Assembly (NCBI RefSeq): GCF_022605725.1
Contig: NC_065555.1
Span: 14,088,938-14,152,937, forward strand
DNA from: Anthonomus grandis grandis
Taxonomy: Eukaryota; Arthropoda; Insecta; Coleoptera; Curculionidae
Reading direction: 5' to 3'
Length of the DNA stretch: 64,000 nucleotides
Shown here: positions 12,581-24,500 of the stretch, one piece after another
Position numbering within the stretch: position 1 is the first letter of the stretch
Layout: each line of letters opens with the position of its first letter
The notes under the pieces: model-generated
What the model saw: only the letters and a program-made list of their open reading frames with translations
Database searches by the model: none
Told to the model about the DNA's origin: nothing
Translations under genes and position numbers: made by a program

Positions 12581-13845
12581 TATGCATAACTTAAATGGAT
12601 ATTACTCACATTTTCGATATTGATAATATAAGGAAAAAGCTGAATCAACTTTCTGCTATAAAGAGGTTATAAATTGTTTAATATGACTGTTTCCATCAAG
12701 TACTGAAATTTAATAAATAAAACTTATAAAAGACCATGAAATAGAATATTAAAAATACGCAATTAATTCATACCAAACAAAGTAAGGGGTAAAATTAGCA
12801 ATTAAATTTTTATTTAAAGTTAAAATTTGGACATAACAAAAATTTGAAATGATAAGGTATAGATCATATGGATAATGTACTTGTATGGATAATGTATGGA
12901 TAATGTATTTGTACACTTTCTGATATTTTTTAATACAGATAAGATTTTTCTTTAAAAAACACGAAAACATATTTATACCTCAATTTAATAATATAGCAAA
13001 TAAAAATTACTAATACTTGAGAAAATAAAGAATAATGATTCTTATGCAATAAAAGTTTAAATATAAACGGGGTTTAAGGTAATTTAATACGTACGAAGTT
13101 TTGAATAATTTTTATTTATAGTAATGAAAATATAATTTTTTGTTGGGTTGTTACAGTATTGAAGAAGTCCCATTTTCTACTTCATCTATTTTTTCTGAAA
13201 GATTTTCATAAAATAATGAATACACAGGCCGGATGGAAATATCTCTAGACCTAGCAAAGATCCAACAGGTCTTTTTTCTGCTTTAGCTGACTTAATCTAT
13301 GTGTCTCCCTTTTCCAAAAATGTATGTATGATTGCCTTGATTTTTATTTTCATGTATTACACAGAACAGATACAAGCCGCACAAAAGCTTATTTTTGTTT
13401 TGCCTTGTGTATTTATCGAAGTATAAAATAATATTTTTACTTCCGTATGGCTCATTTTTTAATAAAACTATAAATAATTGGCCATTTTATTTGCTCCTCT
13501 TTTAGCAATTCCTTTAAGCCAAAAAAAATTCAATATCCCATGTTTAATTTATTATCAAAAATTCTGAAATTATAAAATAATAATCCTCTTTTATAATAGA
13601 AAGTACTTATTTCACCATAAAGTATAATAAGTACCACAAGTTTTAATAATATTATTAATTTTTTCTTGACATCTTAGTTCTTTTCCCATTAAATGATTTT
13701 TATACTTACTTTTCATTTTATTTTAATCTTATTCTTTGAATTATAACTTCTCTGATTTTTTGAAAACCTTGCCTTTGTCATTGATCTAGCGGTAGAAATC
13801 TTTGTTTATATATTTTTTTCCTATAAATTAGTTTGAATATTAATA

Positions 13846-14040
13846 GCTAATGTATTTTAAAAAAATGTTTTGCATACTTGCTTTATCTTTAACAAGTAAT
13901 GTATACTTTAGATTTCTGTCAAATTTTTTGTTCGTTTTTATGGTTGTTGGCAAATTTCTCTTTTTAATATTGTCTCTATCATAATCTGATGAATCGGATG
14001 CGGATGGTCTATATTCTTGATCTGCACTATTCTCACCTAA
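13846..14040 (-). CDS. Unrecognised exon-like open stretch
   Basis: On the - strand a TTTTAG acceptor-like site at about 14038 is followed by roughly 60 open codons ending in TAA. The reading frame carries a serine/aspartate-rich part (PSASDSSDYDRDNIKKRN) followed by a basic part, a more protein-like composition than the flanking filler. Such acidic Ser-rich stretches occur in transposase N-termini as well as host proteins. No family recognised, no partner exon found. It could be chance. Confidence 0.25.
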
Positions 14041-14909
14041 AATTAAAAAAAATCTAAAACTGTATTTTTAATGTGTATTTTTTTTTGTTATTGTTTCAAA
14101 AGTTGTTCATAAAATTTAAAATTGCGTTAACTGTTTTTGCGTACCCACCATATTTTCTTTTATTGTATTTTTGTATTCTATAGTATTTTGTTAATTGTAA
14201 AATTAAAGATAGTTATTTAAAGATAATATCGGCAACTCCTAGAATAAATGTATATTAGTTAAAAAAAAGTTTATTTTAAAAGATTTAAGTTTAATGGAAA
14301 ATATAAATTGCTAGTTAACTTACAGATATGTATTTACTTATTTATTGTAAAAAAATCAAATTCAAAAGCATGCTTTATTATCAAAAATACATGGTATTTT
14401 ATTTTATTGCACAACTACGTTGCGATCTCCTATTTACGTTGTTCATTATGTGGAAAGGTGAAGGAAAGCAGGTTGTTTGACAAGTCATCAAAATTTAAAA
14501 AATAATCAATATATTTCAATACTGTCACAAATTGTGATGTGGGAGTCGAGTCCATTTAAGTTATGCATTTTTCAAACTTTTAGAACTTTTACTATAGAAC
14601 AGCCTTATAAGTTTATGCTTTATTATTATTTTTGAGTTATAACTAAATACAAGCTATTTAAGCTATTTTTAATACTTACCAAACCCAAGCTTTGGCTTAT
14701 ATATATTTGCAGACATTTAAAAAAAAATATTTAAGTCTAAATTTGGACATAAGGAAGTAAAGTGATGACACAGAATTATCTCAATCTATATAAAAATTCA
14801 AAAGCAAATTTAAATGCATTTGTACACCTTTTGTTATTTTTTATTACAGACAATGTTTTATATTAAGGAAAATAAAAAACATTTTTGTTCGTTGTTAAGT
14901 GATGAAACA

Positions 14910-14968
14910 GTAGATATATTTTATTAATATACTAGGTGCAATGCTTGTAAACTAGTTTATATATCTAC
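14910..14968 (+). repeat. 59-nt hairpin, copy 1
   Basis: The inverted repeat GTAGATATAT / ATATATCTAC encloses a second stem ACTAG / CTAGT, an internal bulge, and a loop of about 16 nt. It lies inside a stretch of about 72 bp that is repeated at 15803-15877 with a single clear difference. Confidence 0.5.
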
Positions 14969-15810
14969 ATTTTTCATTAAAATTGTTTTCACAAATATTC
15001 ATTTCAAAAATAATACTTTTTTTCATTAACAAAAATTAATTAATAACTTATTACTTTTTAACAATTTTTGAAAGTATAGACATTCATTTTTTCTAATTTA
15101 GTTAGGTTCATTTTGATCGATCATTATGTTAAGTTTGAATAATTTTTCCCTATATATTCTTTTTCGTGTTTCTCATTTCTTTGTTCGTCACTTTTTTCGC
15201 CTTGGGTTTTTTTCAAAGATTCTTCATATTATCTTATAAATAATATTCCTTTAAAATAAGTTTCGAAAACTATAAATACTTGCATAGCCTTAATTTTTAC
15301 TTTGTTAATACTTAATATTTTTAATAATTTTTTTTCTCATTATTCTTAGTAATCCATTTTTTTCTCAAAGGTTAATGAATTGCCTGTTAGTTTAATCGTG
15401 ACCATTTAAATTCAAAAATAATATTTTTCTTTTATTAACCGAAATTACTTTGACATATTACTTCTTAATCACTTTTGATAGTATAAACATTATTTTTGTC
15501 AGATTTAATTTCAGAAATATCATTTTTTTTATATTAGCCTTGATTCATTTTTCCTATATTTCATTCTTCCCGTTTCTCATTTCTTTTATCTACACTTTTT
15601 TCTCTTTGGGTTATTTCCAGAGATTCTCTTTAATATTGTAGAAATATTATTTCTCTAAAATAAATTTCGTAGACTATAAATATTTGCATTGCCCTAAATA
15701 CCACTTTGTTAAGATTTAATATTTTTATTAATCCCAGTAAATAATTTTCTCAAGTTATGAATTGTATTTTATTTTTTGCAAAAATAAAAATTTACTTAAG
15801 TCATGAAACA

Positions 15811-15869
15811 GTAGATATATTTTATTAATATACTAGGTGCAATGCTTGTAAACTGGTTTATATATCTAC
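15811..15869 (+). repeat. 59-nt hairpin, copy 2
   Basis: Second copy of the hairpin. The one difference in the duplicated core changes CTAGT to CTGGT, which still allows pairing as a G-U wobble. Sequence outside the core is much more diverged between the two copies. Confidence 0.5.
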
Positions 15870-16739
15870 ATTTTTCTTTATCATTGTTTTCAAAAATTAT
15901 ATTTTTCTTGAACTAAAATTAATTTTTGTCTTGTTAGTTTTTAACGATTTTCGAAAGTTTTCATTATCTCTTTCAAATTTAGTTTCAAAAATATCATTAT
16001 TATGTTTATATTGTTTCTTTTTTTTCTCTTCACTTTCTAGAAGTGAATCTTGAGTTTTTTTCCAAAGATTTTCTATAAAATTGTATAAGTCATATTACTT
16101 TAAAATAAGTTTCGAAGACTTTAAATACTCGCAGAGCCTTAATTCCCACTTTTTTGAAATTTAATATTTGTATTAATTAAGTTAACCCTAGTTAACCCTT
16201 TTTTCAAGTTATGAATGGTACGTATACTTTTTAATTTCTCTTGCTATTTTTTTACTCGAACTAGCTACTATAGAACAGCTCTTTCTTAGAGAAACTTAAA
16301 AAGTGGAAATCATATTCATTTAGTTATGTAATTTTAAAACTATATTTTACAATAGATCAGCCTTACAAATATGTAGGTACAAGCTCTGTAAGCTATTTTT
16401 TATATCTGCCAAACCCGAATTTTGGCCTAAAATATTCTTATAGATATTTTAAAAAAAATTGGTTTAAGTTTGATCATAAACAAAAGTAAAGTGACCAGAA
16501 AGAATCATCGCGATCTATGTAATGATTCAAAAGTATATTTGTATAAATAATATAAAATGTATTGTCATACATTTTATTTTACCTTAAGAAAAATGAAAAC
16601 CTATTTATGTTAAATTGCAAAATAAATGTTATTTTTCTTAAATATGTTTCGGTGACTATAAAAACTTACATAGTTTTAGTTGCCATTTTATTGAGGCTTA
16701 ATATTTTTATTAATCCTGGTAATCTATTGGGAAGTAAGG

Positions 16740-17055
16740 GGTAACGGCAATACAGAAGAACCGACTCAAATGTCAAACTCACGTCGTGCACTTTGCCAGA
16801 TAACTAACGAGGCTGTGTCGAACAAATATTCGTCGGAATAAACGAGATTCTCTCAGTAGAAAACAGCTTCGGGTAGATGAGCTATAGAGAGATACGGTAA
16901 TTCTATATCCTGACATGGAGAAATTGGTTCAAAAGATCACGGACACCACTACATTAGATCTATACAGATATACCCAGGAGATCCGTGCAGAAATGTTATT
17001 ATTATTTTAAAAGAACGAATGGCATTTAGTCCCGAACAGATCCTAAATAATTAAG
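16740..17055 (+). other. Probable 5' part of the RTE-like element
   Basis: Composition changes sharply at about 16740 from AT-rich array to more balanced sequence that continues into the RTE-like endonuclease. It has no open frame I can assign. It is taken as 5' leader or decayed first part of the same retrotransposon because it abuts it directly. Confidence 0.4.
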
Positions 17056-17059
17056 AAGT

Positions 17060-17870
17060 GCAAAATTAATATTTTAGTAGTAAGTGAAGTCCGATGGCCA
17101 GATAACGGATTGATTACGCCAGGAGAGAAGGTATTTTACTCCTCAGGAAACAATAATGATGATCCAAATTACCGACATGGAGTCGGAATACTCCTAGATA
17201 AACAGCTTAAGAACTCAATAAGAAACTTGAGTCCTATTTCCGAAAGACTTTACTACCAATCAATTTACCATTATTCAGACTTATGCACCAATAGTCGACA
17301 ATTTAGATAATGGGATAGAAATAACACTTTTAGCAAGAAATAGATCAACGCCTTAAATTAACCAAACCAAATGAAATCAACATACTAATGGGAGACTTTA
17401 ATGCCAAAGTAGGTAAGAGCAGAGTAGAAACTGTGATTGGAGAGTATGGCTTAGGTAACAGAAACGAAGCAGAAGATAGATTAACCGAGTATTGTGAGCA
17501 AAACAATTGGATAATTAAAAATAATATATAAATTAAAAGGTTTAAATTTGTAATTAAAAATATGGTATAAATTATCACACCATTGCATCTCTACTTGTAA
17601 ATCACCTCAAGATAAATACCAACACATTGTATGCAACCAAATAGATTATATCATGATTAATCATAGCTTCAGGAACCTAATAACCAGTGTTACTATAATG
17701 CTAGGTGTTAATATCGAATCAGATCACAACTTAGTTAGGGTCAACATCTCGCTACGTCTGTCTAAAACTAAAAGGAAAAATAAGAAGAAAAGTTTCAACA
17801 TAAAACTGCTCAAAAATACGGACATCAAATTAAAATGCGTTTGTCATTTTGATATTACTGACAAGCATTA
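17060..17870 (+). pseudogene. RTE-like non-LTR retrotransposon endonuclease (EEP fold), fragment
   Basis: Apurinic-type endonuclease of the kind often annotated in insects as craniofacial development protein 2-like. Pieces in order: GEKVFYSSGNNNDDPNYRHG then GVGILLDKQLKNSIRNL (17110-17310), INILMGDFNAKVGKS with the catalytic D and N (about 17345-17530, different frame), and NQIDYIMINHSFRN then SDHNLVRVN (about 17585-17870). The GDFNAKVG and SDH motifs are the diagnostic ones. At least two frame changes and a TAA break it, and the reverse transcriptase is absent immediately downstream. A - strand RTE-like RT in the TLC gene intron may belong to the same family. Confidence 0.85.
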
Positions 17871-18407
17871 ATTAAAAAAAAAATAAAATACCTATAATAC
17901 TGGCTATTTGGTTAACATATTATTAATATTATTATATAACTACGACCATTATTACCTTAAAAATTAATGCTAATTTTTCGAAATATTTTTATGACTACCC
18001 ATGTAAGACATATTACTGATCGATTTTATAAAGAAAACCATAGAACCAAGTGAACGTAATAGGCCCTATAATAAAAAAATAAAAGCCTATTAATGAAAAT
18101 TCATGCATAACCTTAGCGCATACGTTTTCCACTCTTACTTTGTACACATTTGGGAAAAAATGCTTTCTGAAACATATTCAACGCAACTTACTACCAATTT
18201 GCTCAATAATTATTCAATAAACATGAATGCACCTTAATATTTCAAAGCCTTTCAAACCTTAAAAGGACAATGCTCCTAAACACATTAACCTTGGACTTTC
18301 ATACATTTTCATACGTCAGTGTCAAATCTAAAAAATATTTAGGTAATAATTAAATTAATGTAGACTAATCATTAGTGTTTAAATTTCACCATTACAATCG
18401 TACAAAA
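17871..18407. other. Upstream region of the TLC gene
   Basis: AT-rich intergenic sequence. No TATA box at a convincing distance. A TCAGTG initiator-like match lies near 18315, about 90 bp before the ATG, too weak to call as a start site. Confidence 0.35.
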
Positions 18408-18547
18408 ATGGACACGATAGTTTCAAAACACCCTTCGGCCCCAATAAATTACAATGTATACGACGATACCGGTCATGTAAATTTTGAAAGCCCAATTTGC
18501 ATGTTTATTAGCGCAGTTATTTGGCGAAGTATTTATTATTTATCTCT
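18408..18547 (+). CDS. TLC gene exon 1
   Basis: ATG at 18408 (AAAAATGG context) to donor GTAAGT at 18548. Encodes 46 residues plus two bases, ending in the start of a membrane segment (FISAVIWRSIYYLS). The first intron is only 149 nt. Confidence 0.85.
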
Positions 18548-21500
18548 GTAAGTAAATTATTGTTAAATATAATTTAAATATATAAATAAAATCGGGGATT
18601 CGAAAGTTTATAAATTCGTGTTCATTATCGCTTTGTACGAATAGTATATTACATTTGCTCTTTATTAAGTTCAGGATTTTTTGTTATTATTTTTAGATTA
18701 TATTTTCCCAATCAAAGTAAAGAGTTCAGCTGTAGGATATGCTCTTTACTCCACGGTATTGTAACGGCTTTTATGGGAATCAATCAGTGTTTTCTATTCG
18801 ACTGGCCGTTCGATCATCCTGAATGGAAAACGAGCTATACGCAATCGTTTATCATGACAATGAGCTGGGGTTACTTTTTTCATGATTTTATATGGATGTT
18901 GCAGTATGATAGAGCAGGTAATGATTTTTCAAACGTTTATTTTTAAATAGCCGTTAAACCATAAGAGATCATTATTATTTCGAATGAACTACTAGTTATT
19001 TTTTAATGTTAATTATAAAAAAACAAATTTTGATGAATAAAAAGTCCATTTTCTAAAAAAAGCTACTATCTAATACTACTTCTGAATATTTTTTATAGTT
19101 TTACCCATCATAGTTTTTTTTAATATTTTTTTTATCTTAGAAAAAATTCGAAGCACGTCTAAGAAAATTCTTATTTCTTAAAGCTTCTACATTAATTGTT
19201 TAGGCTTTTGGATAACGAAGATAACATCTTTTTTATTTTCAATAAAAAAATGTATTTGCGTTTTAAATAAACACCAAATAGAATGCAAAAATTAAATATA
19301 TTCTTAATTATAAAGCAATTTTTATTACATCTATCATAAAATGCTGGTCATAGTGTAAACTTTGTATATAAAGGAGCGATTAAGAGACAAATCTACTTTT
19401 CTACTTTTTTATATAAATTTATATGCAGTTTACATAGAGCCTAGTACAGTTCTTTGAGAAACTGTACAAATAACTTCCGCTTCCGAACTGGTATTATTAT
19501 CAATTGTATGGTAATATGTAATGGTAATATGTATGGTAATATGTATGGTAATATGGTATGGTAAATATGGTATTATTTACCTTTCATGTTGGCTCAGACA
19601 AGTAACTTTTAAACAGATCAAGTGCAATACCTCTAATCCAGCATTTTTAACAGTTTAGGATGACAAACCCTATCAAATGCTTTGGCTAAATCCACAAAGA
19701 CACATAAGGTCCTTTCTCTATCATCAAAGGCCATATTTATATTGTTCGTGAGTTCAATCAAGCTATCCTCTTTTGATAAATTTTCCTGAAATATAAACTG
19801 GTTTCTGAAGACAATGTTTTTTAGAAAAGAAATTGGCTATTTTTTCCATGATTTTGATGTCTGTATTTAATATTGAAATAGGATTTAGTTACGAGGTAGT
19901 GATTGCTTTCCAGATTTAAAAATGAGTTTAATATTATGTTAATAATATTAATATTATTGTTTAAAAATGTTTGAAAGTTTCCCTGTCTCAAAACATTTAT
20001 TTACTATATTTACAAGAGCGACAGCTTAAAAATCTTTATATTCTTTAAAAGTTTCGCTTTTAGTTTCATCGCTTCCAGGACATTTATGATATTTTAAAGA
20101 GTCCGTGGTTTTTATAACCTCTTTATTATTGGTCAGCATTAAAAACAAAGAGTAACTATTAAAGGGTTCTTAAAAATTTTAATCTAGATTCATTATAATT
20201 TTATTATCCTACTAACATTTATTACCAAAATTGTTGAAATATTCATTAAAACATTTTGACATATCTTACTTAATTCCTTTTTAACATTCTTCCATAGTTT
20301 ATTAGTTTGCTTCATATTTTTTTTCTTATTTACTTTTATAATATATTATGAAAACCAAGTCAAGCACATTATTTAAAGTATTTTTGTAATCCTTATATTG
20401 ACGCGCATAATGTTAATTCGTTTAAATTTTATTTGTTTTATTTAGTAATTCATATTTTTATTTATTCATTTCAGTAAGGCAGGTATGATCTATGGAATTT
20501 TTACAATTTTTTTATTATCATATTTTTTATTATTATTGCAGATTCGATGTTTTTGTTAAATATTTCAATAAAATGATTTATCATTAAGTCTGCATTCTGT
20601 TCTAAATAAACCCCATTCCACATTTTCTTAAATAACATTTCTTTTAATTTGTGTAAGCTTTATTTTTGTTTGTTATTTCAAAATATATATTTACGTAAAG
20701 TGCAAAGCAATAAGGTAATGATCTATTATTCATTTTCAAATCTAAATGACTGGCACTAGAAACCATGCTCGACTATAAAATTATCCAGAAGTTTAAAAGT
20801 GGCAAACAATGAGATAATTTGAAAATTATCCCTGTTGGATATCAAGACGAGCGAAGAAGTTTGGTTAACCTCACGTCTGCCAGTAAGATAGTTGAGAGTA
20901 CTAAATTACATTTAAGGGAAAATGTAGTTAAGTTGTGTAAAGTTACTTTGAGAAATAGTTTTAAGTGAAGACGTTTGAGAATTATCGTTACACTTCATAG
21001 ATTCTATGTATTTTGAAGCGTTTACATCGCATTTTCACCCATCAGACATAATTATTTAAAAAACATTTGAATAATATATCAGAAGAATATATAAAAGAAA
21101 AAGATAGTTTTATTACATATTGAACTGATTAAATATTGAATATCCAAAATATTCAATTAGCGGTTTTATTAAAAATTGGATGAATGTGATTAAATATTCC
21201 TAGAAAACAGATATCCTGATATTTTGGTGACGGCACCAGTTTTTCTAAAATCTATGGCCTTACACTCTCATCAGAGGTTATCGGAAATCACTAAGTAAGC
21301 TTACCCACTGATAATAAAAAAAAACAATATTAGTTATTTTTTCTAATAAAATACACGAGTTTATGGGTAACAGCAGTACATAAAATAGACGTGTTTAAGT
21401 TATTTAAACCCATTAAAGTATGTTACCATTATTTTCCTAATTTACTTAAAATTTGATATTGTCTTAAGGCGCATCTATTATTTCTTACATTTTCCGATTC

Positions 21501-24500
21501 TCTTTAAATTTTTTAGTCCATGGTGTAGGAAGATTAAAACTTTAGGACAGGCAATCTGAAATATCCTCTCTATTGGCACGAAAATATCAGATCTGGGAAA
21601 TTAAAACAGGTTTAAGATCTGTTCTTATATTTGGTCAAACTTCTCAATATTTTTCTCCAACTGTGTAAAGCAAAATGGTTAATCTGGAATCACTAAACTC
21701 TATCATATATGAGATGATCAACAATGGCCTATTTGAGCTATTATTTCCTTGAACAAAAATATCTTTAATTTATCAGTTTCTGATACACCATCATATAGGT
21801 ATAAAAAGGGTTTTGTAAAAACTACTTGTCATTAATTTTTAAGTTTATATCTTTAGTTCAGAAAAACTTCTTGAATTTATTAAATTTTCTAGCTGTCTCC
21901 ATTCTGGGTTTTATTTCTTGTTCAGCAGTTTCGTTCATTATTGTGCTTAAATATTTGTAGTGTTCGACTTTTTCAATTGGAACGTTATTTCTTGTTAAGT
22001 TTACGTCTATATTTTATCGTTTTGAGATAGCCATATAATTTAAATTCTTATTGAGTCCATATCGTTTTTAAGAGTAATTTAGTCTTTGCAGCAGAATCCA
22101 CCGGCACATCTTAGCTCAAGGCTATGTTTTTACATTATAGGCAATTTTAAAAATGTGATATGATGTTATCCTCTTCAGACCCAAGAATCAATTACATGAA
22201 ATTTACAAAAACACATTGCATTATCCTTGTCGGTAGAATGTTAATAAAACAATTTTCAATTTTTTTTGTTTTACTTTTTTATATTTTTGGAAAAAAAAAA
22301 CGTATCATATATGATACGTTGGGATTATATCAATACAAATAAGAGTCGAACTAATTAATTGAGTATAATAACTCAAAACAATTTCTGTCAACGCTACAAT
22401 AGAAAAAAGTATTGCAGGAGGTGCATTTTGCAAATGTTAATTTTCCACAGCCAGGTTTTCGGCATTTAGATCGTGATTTTTGCTAGTTCTTCATGAAAGT
22501 AGGTAAATGCTTATTTCCTTTTTTTCTGTCTCTCTTGTCTGGTACGGGCTCAACTTTTCTTTGCTTGCGAGAAGTTGGTAATTCATCTTCTTCTTCCTCA
22601 ATATTATTTTCTTCATTTTTCCTTTCATTAGCGGAATGGATTAACGATTTACCCAGCGAGAGTTTAAAATCAAGATAATCCATAATATCCTTTTTTGCAT
22701 GATTTAAAGACATATCATTCTCTCGGTATTCTAACCAGCTAGCAGCAATTGAAAAATCAAAAAAGTGAAAAATAGTTCGAATCGTCCATTTGTCTGTTCG
22801 AGCACGCATAGGATACTTTCCAATCACTCTATCCAGTAGATCCACCCCTCCCATTTTTAAATTATATTTATTTACTATTGCAGGCTGACTTATTGTTATG
22901 TATTTATTTTGGGTTTTGGACCAACCGGAACATGTTCCTAGTGGCTCAACACCAGTAGATGATGAAGCAAAGTGTACAGGTTTCGAATCAAACCACTTTA
23001 CTAAATTGACGTTGGAATCCTGTCTTACCAACTGGTCATAGGAACCTCTACCTGATTTTTTTAAAACGTTATCGTTTAAAAATGTTGCATTTTTTGGAAG
23101 CCTATTTAGCATCATGGTTCCTGTTAGGGTTAGTTTTCTGGATAATGATGCATCTATTAGTGAAATAGATGTAAAATATCTGTCAGTGTAAACTGAAACA
23201 CCAGCTGGTAAAGTGTCAGTTAGTTTGAGTACCATTCTGCCACCTATATCAAGCTTCTCTGGTACAGGAGTGAGCGCTGACTTTAGTAATGAGCCATTTC
23301 CTTCGTACAAGTAAAAATCCAAAGGAATTCCAGTTGATGTTGTTATTACAAAATTCTTAATGCCTAGTGGTTTAGGTTTTCCACGCACAAATCAATCTGT
23401 TCATCGATTTATGCCGCCTCAGTACGTTTATTTTGTCTACATCCTTTCAAAACTCTGTTCAAGCATTGGCCTTACTTTCCAAAACCTATGTAAACTCCTT
23501 TGCTCGACTTTGACGACAGCGCAAACCAAAGTATCCCTCATTTCTCTGGACCAAAACATCCGAATTCTTGGAAGTCCGTAAATTCCCATTAATGTCGACA
23601 CTCCAAAAAACATTTTTATTTCATCAGAAGTAGTCTCGAAAGAACGACCTTTATCCTTTACTTTTCTCATGTTTGTGTAAAGTGCAATATCTTCGTAAAA
23701 GTCGTCTGAAATGTATTTTTATAAATATTTGATGGGGTACTCTAACTCTTTGTTTACATCAGCATCATCATTCAAAAATGAAAAAGAATGTACCTCTAGC
23801 TTAGAAGTTCGGCCCCAACTTTTTTTTCTTGCTGGGAGAAAATGGGACAAAGGTAGGTCATCGTCTGATGATGAAGAGTCGATTTGTTGATCTTCTTCAT
23901 CTTCAGCAAAATGCATTGTCAGGTCCTCCTCTTCATCTTCTGATGATAGCACTCCGATATCCGACTGGTTCAAATCAATGTTGTCTGCTAAATCTTGAAG
24001 CTCCTCTTTTGTAGAAGGTCCTAAAACAAAAATATTATCATCAAAAAATAAAAACTTAAAGTAGTTTTTATCAACTAAAAAATAATAATATAATATATAT
24101 CTGAATGGGTAGAATCCCAAGGTATCACCAATGATACTTTAACTAAAACTCTCCAAATCATCCGAAATTTTAACTTTTTTCAAATTTTTTTACTACATCG
24201 TAATTCTGCAAGCTACAAACTGTATTTTAAACAAAATAAAATAATTAATTTTTCTATACTTACGTTTATTTCTACTTAAAACCATGGTCCAAGAAACACA
24301 AGTCCAAACACGTAAACAAACCGCATAAAATTATAACCTCAAAATATGAAAATCGCGTGCGGAAAAAAATATAAACAGCATTGCCAGTGGGCATTGCCAA
24401 TGATACATCTGCTTCCAAGCAAAATATTAATCCGCGCTTTGTTTGAGAAAATAAAATCTCAACGTATATACTTGGGGTTTGATGAACAATATTGACCATT

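Larger units (their letters stand above)
12580..16735. repeat. Nested degenerate tandem array
   Basis: Several interleaved repeat families. Family A has the anchor GTTTCGAAGACTATAAATAC followed by CTTGCATAGCCTTAAT and AATATTTTTATTAAT at about 15262, 15664, 16110 and 16645 (spacings about 400-535 bp). Family B is about 72 bp, nearly identical at 14902-14976 and 15803-15877. Family C is longer, with a block including CCAAACCC-AGCTTTGGC and TTTAAGT..AAATTTGGACATAA, at about 14540-14880 and 16260-16600 and partly at 12780-12990. The array looks like a decayed satellite or a mobile element amplified in place. A short exon-like open stretch (13846-14040, - strand) is annotated separately. Confidence 0.55.
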
